A DNA stretch of 64,000 nt from assembly GCA_948473335.1 (NCBI GenBank), contig CAOKXF010000001.1:201379-265378 (forward strand), in the 5' to 3' direction. The translations under genes were made by a program, and so were the position numbers. Under the pieces are notes generated by a model that was not told where the DNA came from, ran no database searches, and worked only from the letters and a program-made list of their open reading frames with translations. Positions 27,394-37,176 of the stretch are shown one piece after another; the stretch's first letter is position 1, and every line of letters starts with the position of its first letter. Origin of the DNA: an uncultured Clostridium sp. (GTDB lineage Bacteria; Bacillota; Clostridia; TANB77; CAG-508).

Positions 27394-27476
27394 TAGCGAA
27401 AGCAAGTTTTGCTTTTGTTGCACAGCGAAGGTAACCTAGCCTTGTTGAATAGGAAAATCTTCGATTATTCTTATTC
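27394..27476 (+). promoter_or_regulatory. Structured 5' leader of the 27505 gene
   Basis: Two hairpins lie between an AAAGGAG-like sequence at 27383 and the real ribosome site at 27492. One is AAAGCAA/TTGCTTT at about 27400-27416. The longer, at 27447-27476, has a 9-bp outer stem, a one-base bulge and a 4-bp inner stem (AATC/GATT). No U tract follows, so it is not an ordinary terminator. I do not recognise a known riboswitch. Confidence 0.4.
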
Positions 27477-27504
27477 GATATATTAAGTTTGTAAGGAGGT
27501 TTTT

Positions 27505-28359
27505 ATGTATAATAATGTTTATGAAGATTACATAAGAAATATGATAAGAGGATCAGATAATCCAAGGAATGATTATTTGAATTGTGGGAACAATGTATAT
27601 AATAGTAATTTATATGAAAATGAAATATATGGAAATAATGAATTTGAAAATAGTTTCATAAATCCACAGATATCAAGTAATCTTCCATATATGAATACCA
27701 ATGATGAAATAAATTTAGAAGAATGTTATCCAGAATTATATCGTTTATTATATCCTATGATACAAAAAGTATGTATGAAATGCACAAGAAGCGTAAATAG
27801 AGATATAATAGATGAAATGGTAGAAGAAGTTTATTCTAATTTTGTTGGAGATGAAGGAGAAAGTACACAAATAAATATAAATTTATCTAATGATGTAAGA
27901 AGTAGTAGAGAAACATCAACTAATAATCTTAGAAGTGGCAAAAATGAACTATCAAATAGTAATAAAAGTATATCATCTAATAACATTAAAGAAAATAAAT
28001 CAAATATAACATCTTCTAAATTAGATAGAAGTTCCGATAAAAAAACGGAGGTTAGAAGTGAAGATAGGCAATCAAGACAAAGAAATCCAATTCTAAATGA
28101 TTTAATAAGAATACTTATATTAAGGGAATTATTAGGAAGACCTGGAGGAAATTTTAGACCACCATTTGGAAGACCACCTCAACGTCCACCACGTCCGTCA
28201 CATAATAGACCTAATAATATGCCAAATTTTCCGAATTTTCCTAATAGACCAAATCCAGGAAGACCTAGGGATAATCGTTTGAGTTTTAATCAAACACAAC
28301 AAGACATTTATAGTTTATACCCAAACGAAATGTTTGAAGATGGATATAATATTATCTAA
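27505..28359 (+). CDS. Unknown low-complexity protein, possibly spore-associated
   Basis: 284 residues. An Asn/Tyr-rich N-terminus (1-65) precedes a short conserved-looking block, LEECYPELYRLLYPMIQKVCMKC (about 72-94, split here as LEECYPELYRLL and YPMIQKVCMKC). A Ser/Asn-rich linker follows, then a helix ILNDLIRILILRELLGR (about 195). A Pro/Arg/Asn-rich segment (RPPFGRPPQRPP) completes the tail. Composition and layout resemble spore-surface proteins of clostridia, but I cannot assign a family. AAGGAGGT precedes the ATG. A structured leader suggests control at the RNA level. Confidence 0.65.
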   Translation: MYNNVYEDYIRNMIRGSDNPRNDYLNCGNNVYNSNLYENEIYGNNEFENSFINPQISSNLPYMNTNDEINLEECYPELYRLLYPMIQKVCMKCTRSVNRDIIDEMVEEVYSNFVGDEGESTQININLSNDVRSSRETSTNNLRSGKNELSNSNKSISSNNIKENKSNITSSKLDRSSDKKTEVRSEDRQSRQRNPILNDLIRILILRELLGRPGGNFRPPFGRPPQRPPRPSHNRPNNMPNFPNFPNRPNPGRPRDNRLSFNQTQQDIYSLYPNEMFEDGYNII

Positions 28360-28426
28360 GTTGTATAGTGTTTCCTATACAATAAATAAGATGGATATAT
28401 ATAATTTATTGTGAAAATTCAACTGT

Positions 28427-28462
28427 TTTACTAATGGGCGCAGATATGCGCCTATTAGTAAA
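28427..28462. repeat. 36-nt dispersed palindromic repeat, copy 2
   Basis: TTTACTAATGGGCGC / GCGCCTATTAGTAAA with loop AGATAT; one change from copy 1 in the right arm and one in the loop. Confidence 0.92.
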
Positions 28463-28544
28463 CAAGCTGTTTTTTGTTTTTTTATTATATATTACTCTTC
28501 TTTTCTTTACTTCCTTTTTATATTTTTCCTTTTATTTCAACTAT

Positions 28545-28580
28545 TTTACTAATGAACATGGATATGCGCCCGTTAGCAAA
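28545..28580. repeat. 36-nt dispersed palindromic repeat, copy 3 (degenerate)
   Basis: Left arm TTTACTAATGAACAT, loop GGATAT, right arm GCGCCCGTTAGCAAA. The left arm has lost the GGGCGC core, so the hairpin is weakened while the right arm remains recognisable. Confidence 0.82.
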
Positions 28581-28826
28581 CAGGCTACACTTTTAAAAAA
28601 TAAAATAAATATCATAATACATTTTAAAGAACAAAACATACACAGTACAAACTTCTATAAATCTTATTTCTATCATAATATTTCCTAATCTACCAAAAAA
28701 AATATGCATAATATAATAGTAAAATGACTAAAATAAATATGACACGATGATTATTGCAATAAAGGTCAAGCACCTATGTAATTAAAAAGTAGACAATTAA
28801 CTACTAAAAATAGGGAGGAAATCAAA

Positions 28827-29273
28827 ATGAAAGTAAATGAATGTATGTGTACAGATGTATATTCTGCTAAGCCTGAGACAACAATATATGATGTAGTAAA
28901 AATAATGCAGGATCGAAAAATAGGTTGTGTACCAATATGTGATAATAATAATTCTATAGTTGGACTAGTTACAGATAGAGATATAGTATTAAGAGGAGTA
29001 GCATGTGACAAAGACTCAAAAACAACACCAATATCAGAAATAATGACAAGCAATGTATGTTGTTGTAATCCAGAAGATGAAGTATATCAAGCAGAAAAAA
29101 AGATGTCAGAATATCAAATAAGAAGAATCCCTGTAATAGAGAACAACAAAGTAATAGGTATGCTAACAATGGGAGATTTAGCACATTGTGATAGAGAATT
29201 AGGGAAACAAGAAGTATGTACAACAATTGGTAATATATGTAGTTGCGAAGGAAAAGTAAAAAATTGTTGTTAA
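28827..29273 (+). CDS. CBS-domain protein
   Basis: 148 residues made of two CBS repeats (about 8-60 and 70-125), with VGLVTDRDIVLR and IGMLTMGDLA marking their ends. CBS pairs bind adenine nucleotides or related ligands. The protein is rich in Cys: CMC at residues 6-8, CCC in the middle, and CSCEG...NCC at the end, which could bind a metal. GGGAGG lies before the ATG. In the Bacillota such small proteins are often redox or energy sensors; the partner is unknown. Confidence 0.85.
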   Translation: MKVNECMCTDVYSAKPETTIYDVVKIMQDRKIGCVPICDNNNSIVGLVTDRDIVLRGVACDKDSKTTPISEIMTSNVCCCNPEDEVYQAEKKMSEYQIRRIPVIENNKVIGMLTMGDLAHCDRELGKQEVCTTIGNICSCEGKVKNCC

Positions 29274-29346
29274 CTTTTTAGAGACCTAAAAGTATGAAAA
29301 CAACTTAAGTTAAAAAGTAGAACAAAAAGAAAAAGAGGTAATAAGA

Positions 29347-30444
29347 ATGGTATGGAATGTAAGTTATTGGGCAAATGTAGGCAAACGTATAATATACGTA
29401 TTTGCAATATTAATAGGGTTATATTTAAGTTTCAAACTTGCAATATTCTATATGCCATTTCTTATTGCTTTTATAATATCATTAATAATGGAACCAGCAA
29501 TAAGATATTTAATGAAAAAAACAAATTTAAGTAGAAAACTAAGTTCTATAATAATATTTATAATAACATTTGGAATAATAATAGGTGCATTAGTATGGGG
29601 AATAGCAACACTAATATCAGAATCTACAAATTTGCTACAAGGAATTAATAACTATTTTGAAAAAGCATACATACAGATACAAGAATTAATAGGAAGTTTC
29701 AATTTAGATAAAATACAATTCTCAAATGAGTTGTTAAGAATAGTACAAGATTCAGCAGGAGAAATATTATACAAAATATCAACATGGATAACTGCATTAC
29801 TAAATAATATAATAGAAGTAATAACATCATTACCAAATATAATAATATATTTAGTAATAACGATTTTATCATTATATTTCATATGTACAGACAAAATATA
29901 TATGTTAGATATGGTAGAACATCATATGCCACGAAAGTGGGTTAGAAAAATAGGAATACATTTAAAAGAAATAACATCAACATTAGGAGGATACTTAAAA
30001 GCAGAATTAACATTAATATTAGTATCATTTGTAATATCATTAATAGGTTTATATATTTTTATGTTTGCAGGATTAAATATACATTATCCGCTTCTAATAG
30101 CATTAGGAATAGCATTTGTAGACGCATTACCAATATTAGGTTCAGGAAGTGTAATGGTGCCTTGGGCCATAATTTCAGCATTAGATGGAGATTTAACATT
30201 AGGGATATCAATATTAGTTTTATGGATAATTATGAGTATAGTAAGGCAATTTTTAGAACCAAAACTAGTAAGCAACAAAATTGGAATACATCCAATATTT
30301 ACATTAATAGCAATGTATACAGGATTTAAAACTATTGGTGTAATGGGAATGTTATTAGGTCCAATAATTTTGATAATATTTAAGAATATATTTGGTACAT
30401 TGATAGAACAAGGAATAATAAAGACAATATTTGATAGAAATTAA
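29347..30444 (+). CDS. ytvI: AI-2E family / YtvI-like membrane protein
   Basis: 365 residues with about eight helices: two N-terminal (16-55), one near 70-95, a long extracellular amphipathic stretch, and five in the C-terminal half (about 160-355). The pattern PFLIAFIISLIMEPAIRYLMKK and the C-terminal GIHPIFTLIAMYTGFKTIGVMGMLLGP block are typical of the AI-2E transporter/PerM superfamily and close to the sporulation protein YtvI. Transport role in this branch is not established. AAGAGGTAATAAG precedes the ATG. Confidence 0.8.
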   Translation: MVWNVSYWANVGKRIIYVFAILIGLYLSFKLAIFYMPFLIAFIISLIMEPAIRYLMKKTNLSRKLSSIIIFIITFGIIIGALVWGIATLISESTNLLQGINNYFEKAYIQIQELIGSFNLDKIQFSNELLRIVQDSAGEILYKISTWITALLNNIIEVITSLPNIIIYLVITILSLYFICTDKIYMLDMVEHHMPRKWVRKIGIHLKEITSTLGGYLKAELTLILVSFVISLIGLYIFMFAGLNIHYPLLIALGIAFVDALPILGSGSVMVPWAIISALDGDLTLGISILVLWIIMSIVRQFLEPKLVSNKIGIHPIFTLIAMYTGFKTIGVMGMLLGPIILIIFKNIFGTLIEQGIIKTIFDRN

Positions 30445-30457
30445 TAATGCATATCAA

Positions 30458-30486
30458 TAGACTTTTATTTTATAATGTGTTATAAT
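30458..30486 (+). promoter_or_regulatory. Promoter of guaB
   Basis: TAGACT (30458-30463), 17-bp spacer, TATAAT (30481-30486) preceded by GTGT, about 95 bp before the guaB start. The leader shows no recognised purine riboswitch. Confidence 0.65.
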
Positions 30487-30580
30487 ATGCAACAAATACA
30501 CATAAAACAAAAACATTATAAATTTTATAAATGTAAAAACATAAGAAACACAAATATATAAAATGAAAGGAGAACAAAAA

Positions 30581-32080
30581 ATGGCAAAAATATTACAAGA
30601 TATATCAAGAACGTTCAATGAATTTTTATTACTACCAAATTTAACAGATGAAAGATGCATACCAAGTAATGTATCATTAAAAACACCACTAGTAAAATAC
30701 AAAAAAGGAGAAGAATCAAAATACTATGCAAATATACCAATGACATCAGCAATAATGCAAGCAGTATCAGGGGAAGAAATGGGAATAGCATTAGCACGAG
30801 AAGGAGGAGTAGCATTTATATTTGGAGCACAATCAATAGAATCACAAGCAAAAATGGTAAGACATGTAAAAAAACATAAAGCAGGATTTGTAATAAGTGA
30901 CTCAAATGTAAAAAGCGGAACACCATTAAGAGAAGTAGTAAAACTAGTAGAAGAGACAGGACATTCTACAGTAATGATAACAGATGATGGAACAGCAAAT
31001 GGAAAATTAATAGGACTAGTAACAGACAAAGACTATAGATTATCAAAAGCAAATTTAGAAGCACCAATAGACGAATACATGACACCAAAAGACAAATTGT
31101 TTTATGCAACAGATGGAATAACATTATCAGAAGCAAATGATTTAATATGGGAACATAAAAAAGCATGCTTACCAATATTAACTGATGAAGGCAACTTAAA
31201 ATATTTAGTATTCAGAAAAGATTATGAAGAAAGAAAGCACAATCCAAATTCTTTATTAGATGAAGAAAAAAGATACATAGTAGGAGCAGGAATCAATACA
31301 AGAGATTATGAAGAAAGAATACCAGCATTAGTAGAAGCAGGTGTAGATATTCTATGTATAGACTCGTCAGATGGATATTCAGTATGGCAAAAAAACACAA
31401 TAGAATTTGTAAGAAAAACATATGGAGACAATGTAAAAATAGGAGCTGGAAACATTGTAGATAAAGAAGGATTCAAATATTTAGCAGAAGTAGGAGCAGA
31501 CTTCATAAAAGTTGGAGTTGGAGGAGGATCAATCTGTATAACACGTGAAACTAAAGGAATAGGACGTGGACAAGCAAGTGCCTTGATAGATGTAATTGCA
31601 GAAAGAGATAGGTACTTTGAAGAAACAGGAATATATATACCAGTATGTGCAGATGGAGGAATAGTTTATGACCATCATATAACAATAGCATTAGCACTAG
31701 GAGCAGATTTTGTAATGATGGGAAGATATTTTGCACGTTTTGATGAAAGTCCAACTAAAATCGTAAAACTAGGAAATAACTATGTAAAAGAATACTGGGG
31801 AGAAGGTTCAAACAGAGCAAGAAATTGGCAAAGATATGATATGGGAGGAGCTAAAAAACTATCATTTGAAGAAGGAGTAGATTCATACATACCATATGCT
31901 GGTTCATTAAAAGAAAATGTAGATGTAACAGTAGCAAAAATAAAATCAACAATGTGCAACTGTGGAGCTATAACAATTCCAGAATTACATGAAAAGGCAA
32001 GATTAACAATTGTTTCTGAAGTAAGTATTTCTGAAGGAAAAGCACATGATGTAATATTAAAAGAAGTAGATAAACAATAG
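30581..32080 (+). CDS. guaB: IMP dehydrogenase
   Basis: 499 residues from ATG 30581, behind AAAGGAG; the ATG at 30563 is too close to serve. The TIM barrel is interrupted near residues 95-215 by two CBS domains. The catalytic loop has [10 protein letters not shown] (Cys about residue 320), preceded by DSSDGYS and KIGAGNIV. The flap region is present, and [13 protein letters not shown] and YWGEGS are conserved. The enzyme oxidises IMP to XMP, the first committed step to GMP. The next gene is an unusual RelA/SpoT-like protein, then guaA in the opposite direction. Confidence 0.95.
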   Translation: MAKILQDISRTFNEFLLLPNLTDERCIPSNVSLKTPLVKYKKGEESKYYANIPMTSAIMQAVSGEEMGIALAREGGVAFIFGAQSIESQAKMVRHVKKHKAGFVISDSNVKSGTPLREVVKLVEETGHSTVMITDDGTANGKLIGLVTDKDYRLSKANLEAPIDEYMTPKDKLFYATDGITLSEANDLIWEHKKACLPILTDEGNLKYLVFRKDYEERKHNPNSLLDEEKRYIVGAGINTRDYEERIPALVEAGVDILCIDSSDGYSVWQKNTIEFVRKTYGDNVKIGAGNIVDKEGFKYLAEVGADFIKVGVGGGSICITRETKGIGRGQASALIDVIAERDRYFEETGIYIPVCADGGIVYDHHITIALALGADFVMMGRYFARFDESPTKIVKLGNNYVKEYWGEGSNRARNWQRYDMGGAKKLSFEEGVDSYIPYAGSLKENVDVTVAKIKSTMCNCGAITIPELHEKARLTIVSEVSISEGKAHDVILKEVDKQ

Positions 32081-32111
32081 AAACTTATAGTTTATAACAG
32101 GGGAGAAAAGA

Positions 32112-34256
32112 ATGGCAAAGAAAAATGGTTTTAAAAATAATTTAAAAGTAAATACTAAAGACGCATTAGATACAAAGGGAATAATACAGCACCTTGAAGC
32201 AGATTCGAAAAAATATAAGGGAGAAGAAGAACAGTCATTAATAGATATATTTCGTTCAGGAGAAATGATGACTTTTGATACATTGCTATCAGTAGGTTTA
32301 TTATTTAAACTTTATGAAACATGTGGAGAAACTATAGATGCACATGTGTTAACAAGAATTAAGTCACAATTTAGTATACAAGAAAAAACACAACGAACAG
32401 GAAGAATATATGGAGATGATTTAGGAGATATAATAGGTTCATCTTTAATAGTAGATAGAGTACATAATTATACTGATATAGTTAATATATTTAATAGTTC
32501 AGACGTTCAAATAAGTTATAATGAGAGACAATCAAATATAAGATTACTAAAAGAAGTATCAGAATTCATACTAAGCTTAAATGTTGAAGAAAATAATATA
32601 GCATCTGATTTGGATGATAACTATTCAAAAAATAATCATGAATTAGTATCAAGATTAAATACAAATAAAAAGGACTGTAAAGCAATTATAAAAAATTGTA
32701 ATATATATTTGGAAGAAAGTCATACATCTACGGAAAGACAAGGAATACCAATCAATAGAACTTTAAAATCAATGTGTAGATATCTAATGAATGAAGAAAT
32801 ACAAAGAGCGATTAATAATATATCAATAACTCTACAAAGAGAATTAAAAGGCAAACAAAAAATAGAAGAACAACTAAATGAATTAGCACAATATGGGGAA
32901 GATAATACTCCCAAAGCAAATATGTTACATGAATTATTGTCAGTACAAATGCAAAAAATAGGAATGATAGTACAACAAATGGATTTATTAGAAAAAAGTA
33001 GCAACAGTAAAAATATTGCACAACTAAAAATATTATTATCAAGTAGTATAAACACAGACAGAATAGAGTTACTAGAAGAAATAGACGAATATGTAAGTAA
33101 CCAAATAGATCAAGGAATTACAAGTAAAGATAGTAGTCCAGAGAAAAAATATTGTGAATATTTAGCAATAGTATTATATCAAATAAAGAGATTAGAATTT
33201 GTAAATGAAGAAGATAGATTTAAGGGAAAAACATATGAAACTATAGAACATTCACTATATACGCAACTTGCAGAATATAGAGATTCAGAAATAGAAGGCA
33301 ATCCATATAGAAATATAACCTTTAATGATTTTCAAAAATTAACGACAAATCTAAGAAGGCTAAACTCTAGACTAAGTGACAAATTGCAACATAATATTTT
33401 AGATTATTCATTACAACTATATCTAAATGATGTAATAAAACAATTTACAGGAGAATATCCAACAGGTCCAGACTTTAAGATAAAGAAAAATGGATATGTA
33501 GCAACGCATATACATATAGATATGATAAAAAGAATGGTAAATGAACAACTAGTTAAATTAAATAAAGAATTGAAATTAGTAACACATCATAGAGATTTAG
33601 AATCAACAACAGGTAGTGCTGCATATGGTAGTGGAAGATTACAAAATATGGAAGCAAAAACACGTAGAGTAGAACTATTAAAAGTAAATACTATTAAATA
33701 TAATACAAAAGCATCAAAGGGTTCACATATAAGAGAAACTAATTGGCATGGAAATACAAGTAAACAACTAAAAAGAGCAAGAAATATAAACTATATATCA
33801 AATTTATTAACGAATACTAATGTAGCTAATACACCATTTGCAAAATCAGTTCAAAATACTGCAAAAGAAAAATCTGAATGGGAAAACAGCGGTAAAGAAA
33901 AATGGCAAAGTGAATTATTTGCAGTAATACCAAGATATTCAAGAATGGAATATGATAAAGATAGTGATTCAATAAATGTAGAATTTTTCAGTGATTATAA
34001 AAATGTAGAAAAATATTATACAGAGACAAATTTACCTATAAAGAGGAAAAATACTTTACAAAGATTAGAAAAACTTAGGGATGATGGTCTAATTTCAGAT
34101 GATGCTACGAAAATTACAATTTCACATAGCCAATATAGATATTTTATGAGAAATGGATTAGAAGATTTAAAGAAATCTATTATAAATTTATATTTAAATA
34201 TATTAAACCCAAATAAAGAACCAAATCAAGGGAAGGAAGAAAGAAATGGACAATAA
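32112..34256 (+). CDS. RelA/SpoT-like domain protein with large insertion, unknown function
   Basis: 714 residues, no signal peptide or membrane helix. Residues 82-92 read RIKSQFSIQEK, the G-loop pattern of the RelA/SpoT synthetase domain (RxKxxxSIxxK). Residues 103-114 (DLGDIIGSSLIV) fit the DxxGxR metal-site strand, with Asp106 conserved but Arg replaced by Ser. Much later come NGYVATHIHID (460-470), matching the GYxxxH motif, and ELKLVTHHRDLESTTGSAAY (486-505), matching the ExQxRT...AExGxAAH strand. About 300 extra, mostly helical residues lie between. It starts 31 bp after guaB behind GGGGAGA, so it may share that operon. Whether it makes (p)ppGpp is unknown; changed residues may mean another activity. 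Confidence 0.6.
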   Translation: MAKKNGFKNNLKVNTKDALDTKGIIQHLEADSKKYKGEEEQSLIDIFRSGEMMTFDTLLSVGLLFKLYETCGETIDAHVLTRIKSQFSIQEKTQRTGRIYGDDLGDIIGSSLIVDRVHNYTDIVNIFNSSDVQISYNERQSNIRLLKEVSEFILSLNVEENNIASDLDDNYSKNNHELVSRLNTNKKDCKAIIKNCNIYLEESHTSTERQGIPINRTLKSMCRYLMNEEIQRAINNISITLQRELKGKQKIEEQLNELAQYGEDNTPKANMLHELLSVQMQKIGMIVQQMDLLEKSSNSKNIAQLKILLSSSINTDRIELLEEIDEYVSNQIDQGITSKDSSPEKKYCEYLAIVLYQIKRLEFVNEEDRFKGKTYETIEHSLYTQLAEYRDSEIEGNPYRNITFNDFQKLTTNLRRLNSRLSDKLQHNILDYSLQLYLNDVIKQFTGEYPTGPDFKIKKNGYVATHIHIDMIKRMVNEQLVKLNKELKLVTHHRDLESTTGSAAYGSGRLQNMEAKTRRVELLKVNTIKYNTKASKGSHIRETNWHGNTSKQLKRARNINYISNLLTNTNVANTPFAKSVQNTAKEKSEWENSGKEKWQSELFAVIPRYSRMEYDKDSDSINVEFFSDYKNVEKYYTETNLPIKRKNTLQRLEKLRDDGLISDDATKITISHSQYRYFMRNGLEDLKKSIINLYLNILNPNKEPNQGKEERNGQ

Positions 34257-34271
34257 AATCCATTTCTTTTT

Positions 34272-34315
34272 TATACTCTAGGAAAGTCATCATGGTATGA
34301 TGGCTTTCTGTAGAG
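34272..34315. repeat. 44-nt imperfect palindrome, copy B
   Basis: TATACTCTAGGAAAGTCATC on the left and TGATGGCTTTCTGTAGAG on the right form a long hairpin. It is a near-identical inverted copy of 16601-16648. Here it lies between convergent genes (32112 plus, guaA minus) and may double as a terminator. Confidence 0.87.
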
Positions 34316-34358
34316 GATGATTACGGCTTTTTTCTATGATATCAGAGTTTTTATTTTT

Positions 34359-35897
34359 CTATTCCCATTCAATAGTTGCAGGAGGTTTACTTGTAATATC
34401 ATATACAACTCTATTAACATGAGAAACCTCATTAACAATTCTACTAGAGACTTTTTCCAAAACATCATATGGAATTTTAGACCAAACACCAGTCATAAAG
34501 TCAGTAGTTTCCACTGCACGAAGAGCTACTGTATAATCATAAGTTCTTTCATCTCCCATAACACCAACAGATTTTAAATTAGTTAAAACAGCGAAATATT
34601 GATTAATATTTTTGTGTAATCCAGCATTTGCAATTTCTTCTCTAAAAATGCTATCAGCATCTTTTAAGATTTCAAGTTTATCATCTGTAATATTTCCAAT
34701 TATTCTTATAGCTAAACCTGGACCAGGGAATGGTTGGCGATAAACTAAATTGTCTGGTATTCCTAATTCTAATCCTGTTTTACGAACTTCATCTTTAAAT
34801 AAATTACGTAGAGGTTCAATAATTTCCTTAAAGTCTACATAGTCTGGAAGTCCTCCAACATTATGATGACTTTTTATTACAGCACTTTTTCCTAAACCAC
34901 TTTCTATAACATCTGGATAAATAGTACCTTGAACTAAAAAGTCTACTGTTCCTAATTTTTTTGCTTCTGCTTCAAATACTCTTATAAATTCTTCACCAAT
35001 AATCTTTCTCTTTTTTTCAGGGTCAGTAACACCAGATAATTTCTCTAAAAATCTTTCTTTCGCATTTACTCTAATGAAATTCAAATCATATTGTTCTGTA
35101 AAGATTTTTTCTACTTCGTCGCCTTCATTTTTGCGAAGTAATCCATGGTCAACAAATATGCATGTTAATTTTTTTCCAATTGCTTTAGAAAGTAATACTG
35201 CTGCAACAGAAGAATCTACTCCTCCTGATAAAGCACATAATACTTTTTTATCTCCAATTTTTTCCTTTAAATTTTTAATAGATTCTTCTACAAATGATGA
35301 CATTGTCCAGTCTCCAGAACATTTACATATATTATATAAGAAATTTCTTATTACTTGTGTTCCATTTACGGAATTATTTACTTCTGGATGAAATTGTATT
35401 CCATAAAAATTCTTTTCTGTATTTTCCATTGCTGCATTTGGACAAGTATCTGTATCTGCTATATTTTTAAATCCTTCTGGTAATGTTTCTACGAAATCTG
35501 TATGACTCATTAAAAATAGATTTTTACTACCAAATCCTTGGAATAGGGAAGATGTGTTTTCTATGTTTACATCTATTGTTCCATATTCTCTTTTTTCAGC
35601 TTTTTCTACATTTCCTCCTAATATATGTGTCATTAATTGCATTCCATAACATATTCCTAATATTGGTATCCCTAATTCAAATATTTCTTTTGTGCATTTT
35701 GGTGAGTCTTTTCCATATACACTTGCTGGCCCTCCTGTGAAGATTATTCCTTTTGGATTTTTTTCTTTGATTTTTTCTATTGTAATATCATATGGTACTA
35801 CTTCTGAATATACATTACATTCTCTTACTCTTCTTGCTATTAGTTGGTTGTATTGTCCTCCAAAGTCTAGTATTAATATTAATTCATTTGTTTTCAT
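34359..35897 (-). CDS. guaA: GMP synthase (glutamine-hydrolysing)
   Basis: 512 residues. The N-terminal class I glutamine amidotransferase has [16 protein letters not shown], the nucleophile Cys in GICYGMQ (about 83) and HPEVNN. The ATP-pyrophosphatase domain has the P-loop [12 protein letters not shown] (about 223), and the C-terminal dimerisation domain ends in KPPATIEWE. It converts XMP to GMP. AAAGGA lies before the ATG on the minus strand, and a long hairpin sits just upstream in the leader. It is convergent with the guaB operon. Confidence 0.97.
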   Translation of the reverse strand: MKTNELILILDFGGQYNQLIARRVRECNVYSEVVPYDITIEKIKEKNPKGIIFTGGPASVYGKDSPKCTKEIFELGIPILGICYGMQLMTHILGGNVEKAEKREYGTIDVNIENTSSLFQGFGSKNLFLMSHTDFVETLPEGFKNIADTDTCPNAAMENTEKNFYGIQFHPEVNNSVNGTQVIRNFLYNICKCSGDWTMSSFVEESIKNLKEKIGDKKVLCALSGGVDSSVAAVLLSKAIGKKLTCIFVDHGLLRKNEGDEVEKIFTEQYDLNFIRVNAKERFLEKLSGVTDPEKKRKIIGEEFIRVFEAEAKKLGTVDFLVQGTIYPDVIESGLGKSAVIKSHHNVGGLPDYVDFKEIIEPLRNLFKDEVRKTGLELGIPDNLVYRQPFPGPGLAIRIIGNITDDKLEILKDADSIFREEIANAGLHKNINQYFAVLTNLKSVGVMGDERTYDYTVALRAVETTDFMTGVWSKIPYDVLEKVSSRIVNEVSHVNRVVYDITSKPPATIEWE

Positions 35898-35926
35898 ATT
35901 TCTTGAAAATCCTTTCTTTATTTTTA

Positions 35927-35972
35927 TCTTCTATGGAAAGCATCCATAATCGTCATGGATTCCATTAGAAGA
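35927..35972. repeat. Long hairpin upstream of guaA
   Basis: Arms TCTTCTATGGAA and TTCCATTAGAAGA with an inner ATCCAT/ATGGAT stem, about 46 nt. It lies 30-75 nt before the guaA start, so it is probably in the mRNA leader. No U tract follows on the minus strand, so it is not an ordinary terminator. It resembles the 16601/34272 repeats in layout only. Confidence 0.6.
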
Positions 35973-36080
35973 TGGTTATGGAAGAATTTTATCATACTAA
36001 TTATTCGAAGTAAAGAATTCATATAAAAATTTCATTTTAGTCCTTATTTTTCAAAAATAGTTTATTTATGGTAAACTTTA

Positions 36081-36089
36081 TGTTATAAT
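36081..36089 (+). promoter_or_regulatory. Extended -10 promoter of the HIT gene
   Basis: TGTTATAAT at 36081-36089. The first in-frame ATG (36088) overlaps this box, which argues for the later start at 36130. Confidence 0.7.
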
Positions 36090-36129
36090 GAAATTAAGCA
36101 ACTTTAAAAAAGGTAATGGAGGTAAAGTT

Positions 36130-37176
36130 ATGATTACAAGAAGAAGGGGCATTATAATTATCACTGGAAGGAGAAAAGAAGACATTTTACCAGTTCTTCG
36201 GAATCATGAAGCTTTAATTCAAATTAAAAAAAGCGATGAAATTCTGCCAATCTGGAAAAACAACAAGACGCCTATTGTTGATGAAAAAGATTTTCTCAAA
36301 GTCTGTGGAAAATTTTACGAAGGCAATATTTTTGTATTTGATACAGACGAACAAAATATTTTCAATGATGCACAGGAGGAGATTACAGAAAAAATAACGA
36401 AATTTTGTTACAATGTACAAATTGAACCTGGCGAATTCAAGGTCAAGAATGTTGCCAACAACAATGCGGAGGGATGTATCTTTTGCGAAATTACCAAGCA
36501 TCCCAGAAAAACAACATATACACACAATTTGAGTTGCAAATTCGTAGATATGATTATCTATGAAAGTAAAAACTTTGTTGTTGTTCCAGGGCTGGGACCA
36601 TTAGCACCAGGATATTTAATGATTATGACAAAAGATCATTATTTATCATTAGCGCAGATACCGCAAAGGTTAATGCCAGAGTACAAAGTAGTAGAAGAAC
36701 ATGTCGAAGAAATATTATCAAAGATGTACAATAAAGCCATATGTTTCTTCGAGCATGGTACTGGACCACGTGGTGCTGTCGGGTTAAAATCAATAGTCCA
36801 TATGCACATTCACGTAATGCTAGACAATGTATTATCACAGGAGTATTTAAATATGTTTAGCATGAAAAAAATCGATAGTATTACAGAATCTAAAGATAGC
36901 AGTTATTTTTGGTACAAATGCGGAACAAATGGCGAAGAGTGGATTGTCGATGACCCAGAAGTATATATTCAAAGGCAAGCTCATCGACAAATTTATGCAG
37001 AAGAGCATAACTTTGCAAAGGATCAGTTCAACTGGCGGAAAACTGCATTCGAAGATTTGACAAAAACAAATGTATGGCAGTTATATAAATTTTTGAAAAA
37101 TTGCCAGGACCAGATTATTAGAGAAAGGACAGCAAGTTTTGTTGAAGCTGCGAAAGTAAGGTTCGAAGAAGAATAA
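36130..37176 (+). CDS. HIT-domain protein with unusual base composition
   Basis: 348 residues from ATG 36130, six bases after GGAGGT. The first 110 residues are a domain I do not recognise. A HIT domain follows: GCIFCEITKHP (about 118), ESKNFVVVPGLGPLAPGYLMI (split by beta strands, about 145-165) and the histidine triad HMHIHVM (about 225). About 110 further residues are rich in aromatic and charged groups. HIT proteins hydrolyse or transfer nucleotides. Codon use differs from the neighbours, with many G/C third positions and CGN/CGG Arg codons, suggesting acquisition from another genome. It has its own promoter and terminator. Related codon use is seen in the gene at 47707. Confidence 0.82.
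   Translation: MITRRRGIIIITGRRKEDILPVLRNHEALIQIKKSDEILPIWKNNKTPIVDEKDFLKVCGKFYEGNIFVFDTDEQNIFNDAQEEITEKITKFCYNVQIEPGEFKVKNVANNNAEGCIFCEITKHPRKTTYTHNLSCKFVDMIIYESKNFVVVPGLGPLAPGYLMIMTKDHYLSLAQIPQRLMPEYKVVEEHVEEILSKMYNKAICFFEHGTGPRGAVGLKSIVHMHIHVMLDNVLSQEYLNMFSMKKIDSITESKDSSYFWYKCGTNGEEWIVDDPEVYIQRQAHRQIYAEEHNFAKDQFNWRKTAFEDLTKTNVWQLYKFLKNCQDQIIRERTASFVEAAKVRFEEE

Larger units (their letters stand above)
28360..28826. other. Intergenic region with two palindromic repeats
   Basis: No gene supported. It holds two copies of the 36-nt palindrome (next entries), a T-rich stretch at 28465-28540, and an AGGGAGG ribosome site at the end for the CBS gene. The 84-codon frame running through it is built from the repeats and is rejected. 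Confidence 0.6.

Noticed and set aside
28434..28688. 84-codon plus-strand ORF
   Set aside because: It is built from two copies of the 36-nt palindrome and T-rich DNA, with no ribosome site.
30487..30580. Purine riboswitch in the guaB leader
   Set aside because: None of the conserved purine-aptamer loops could be found.
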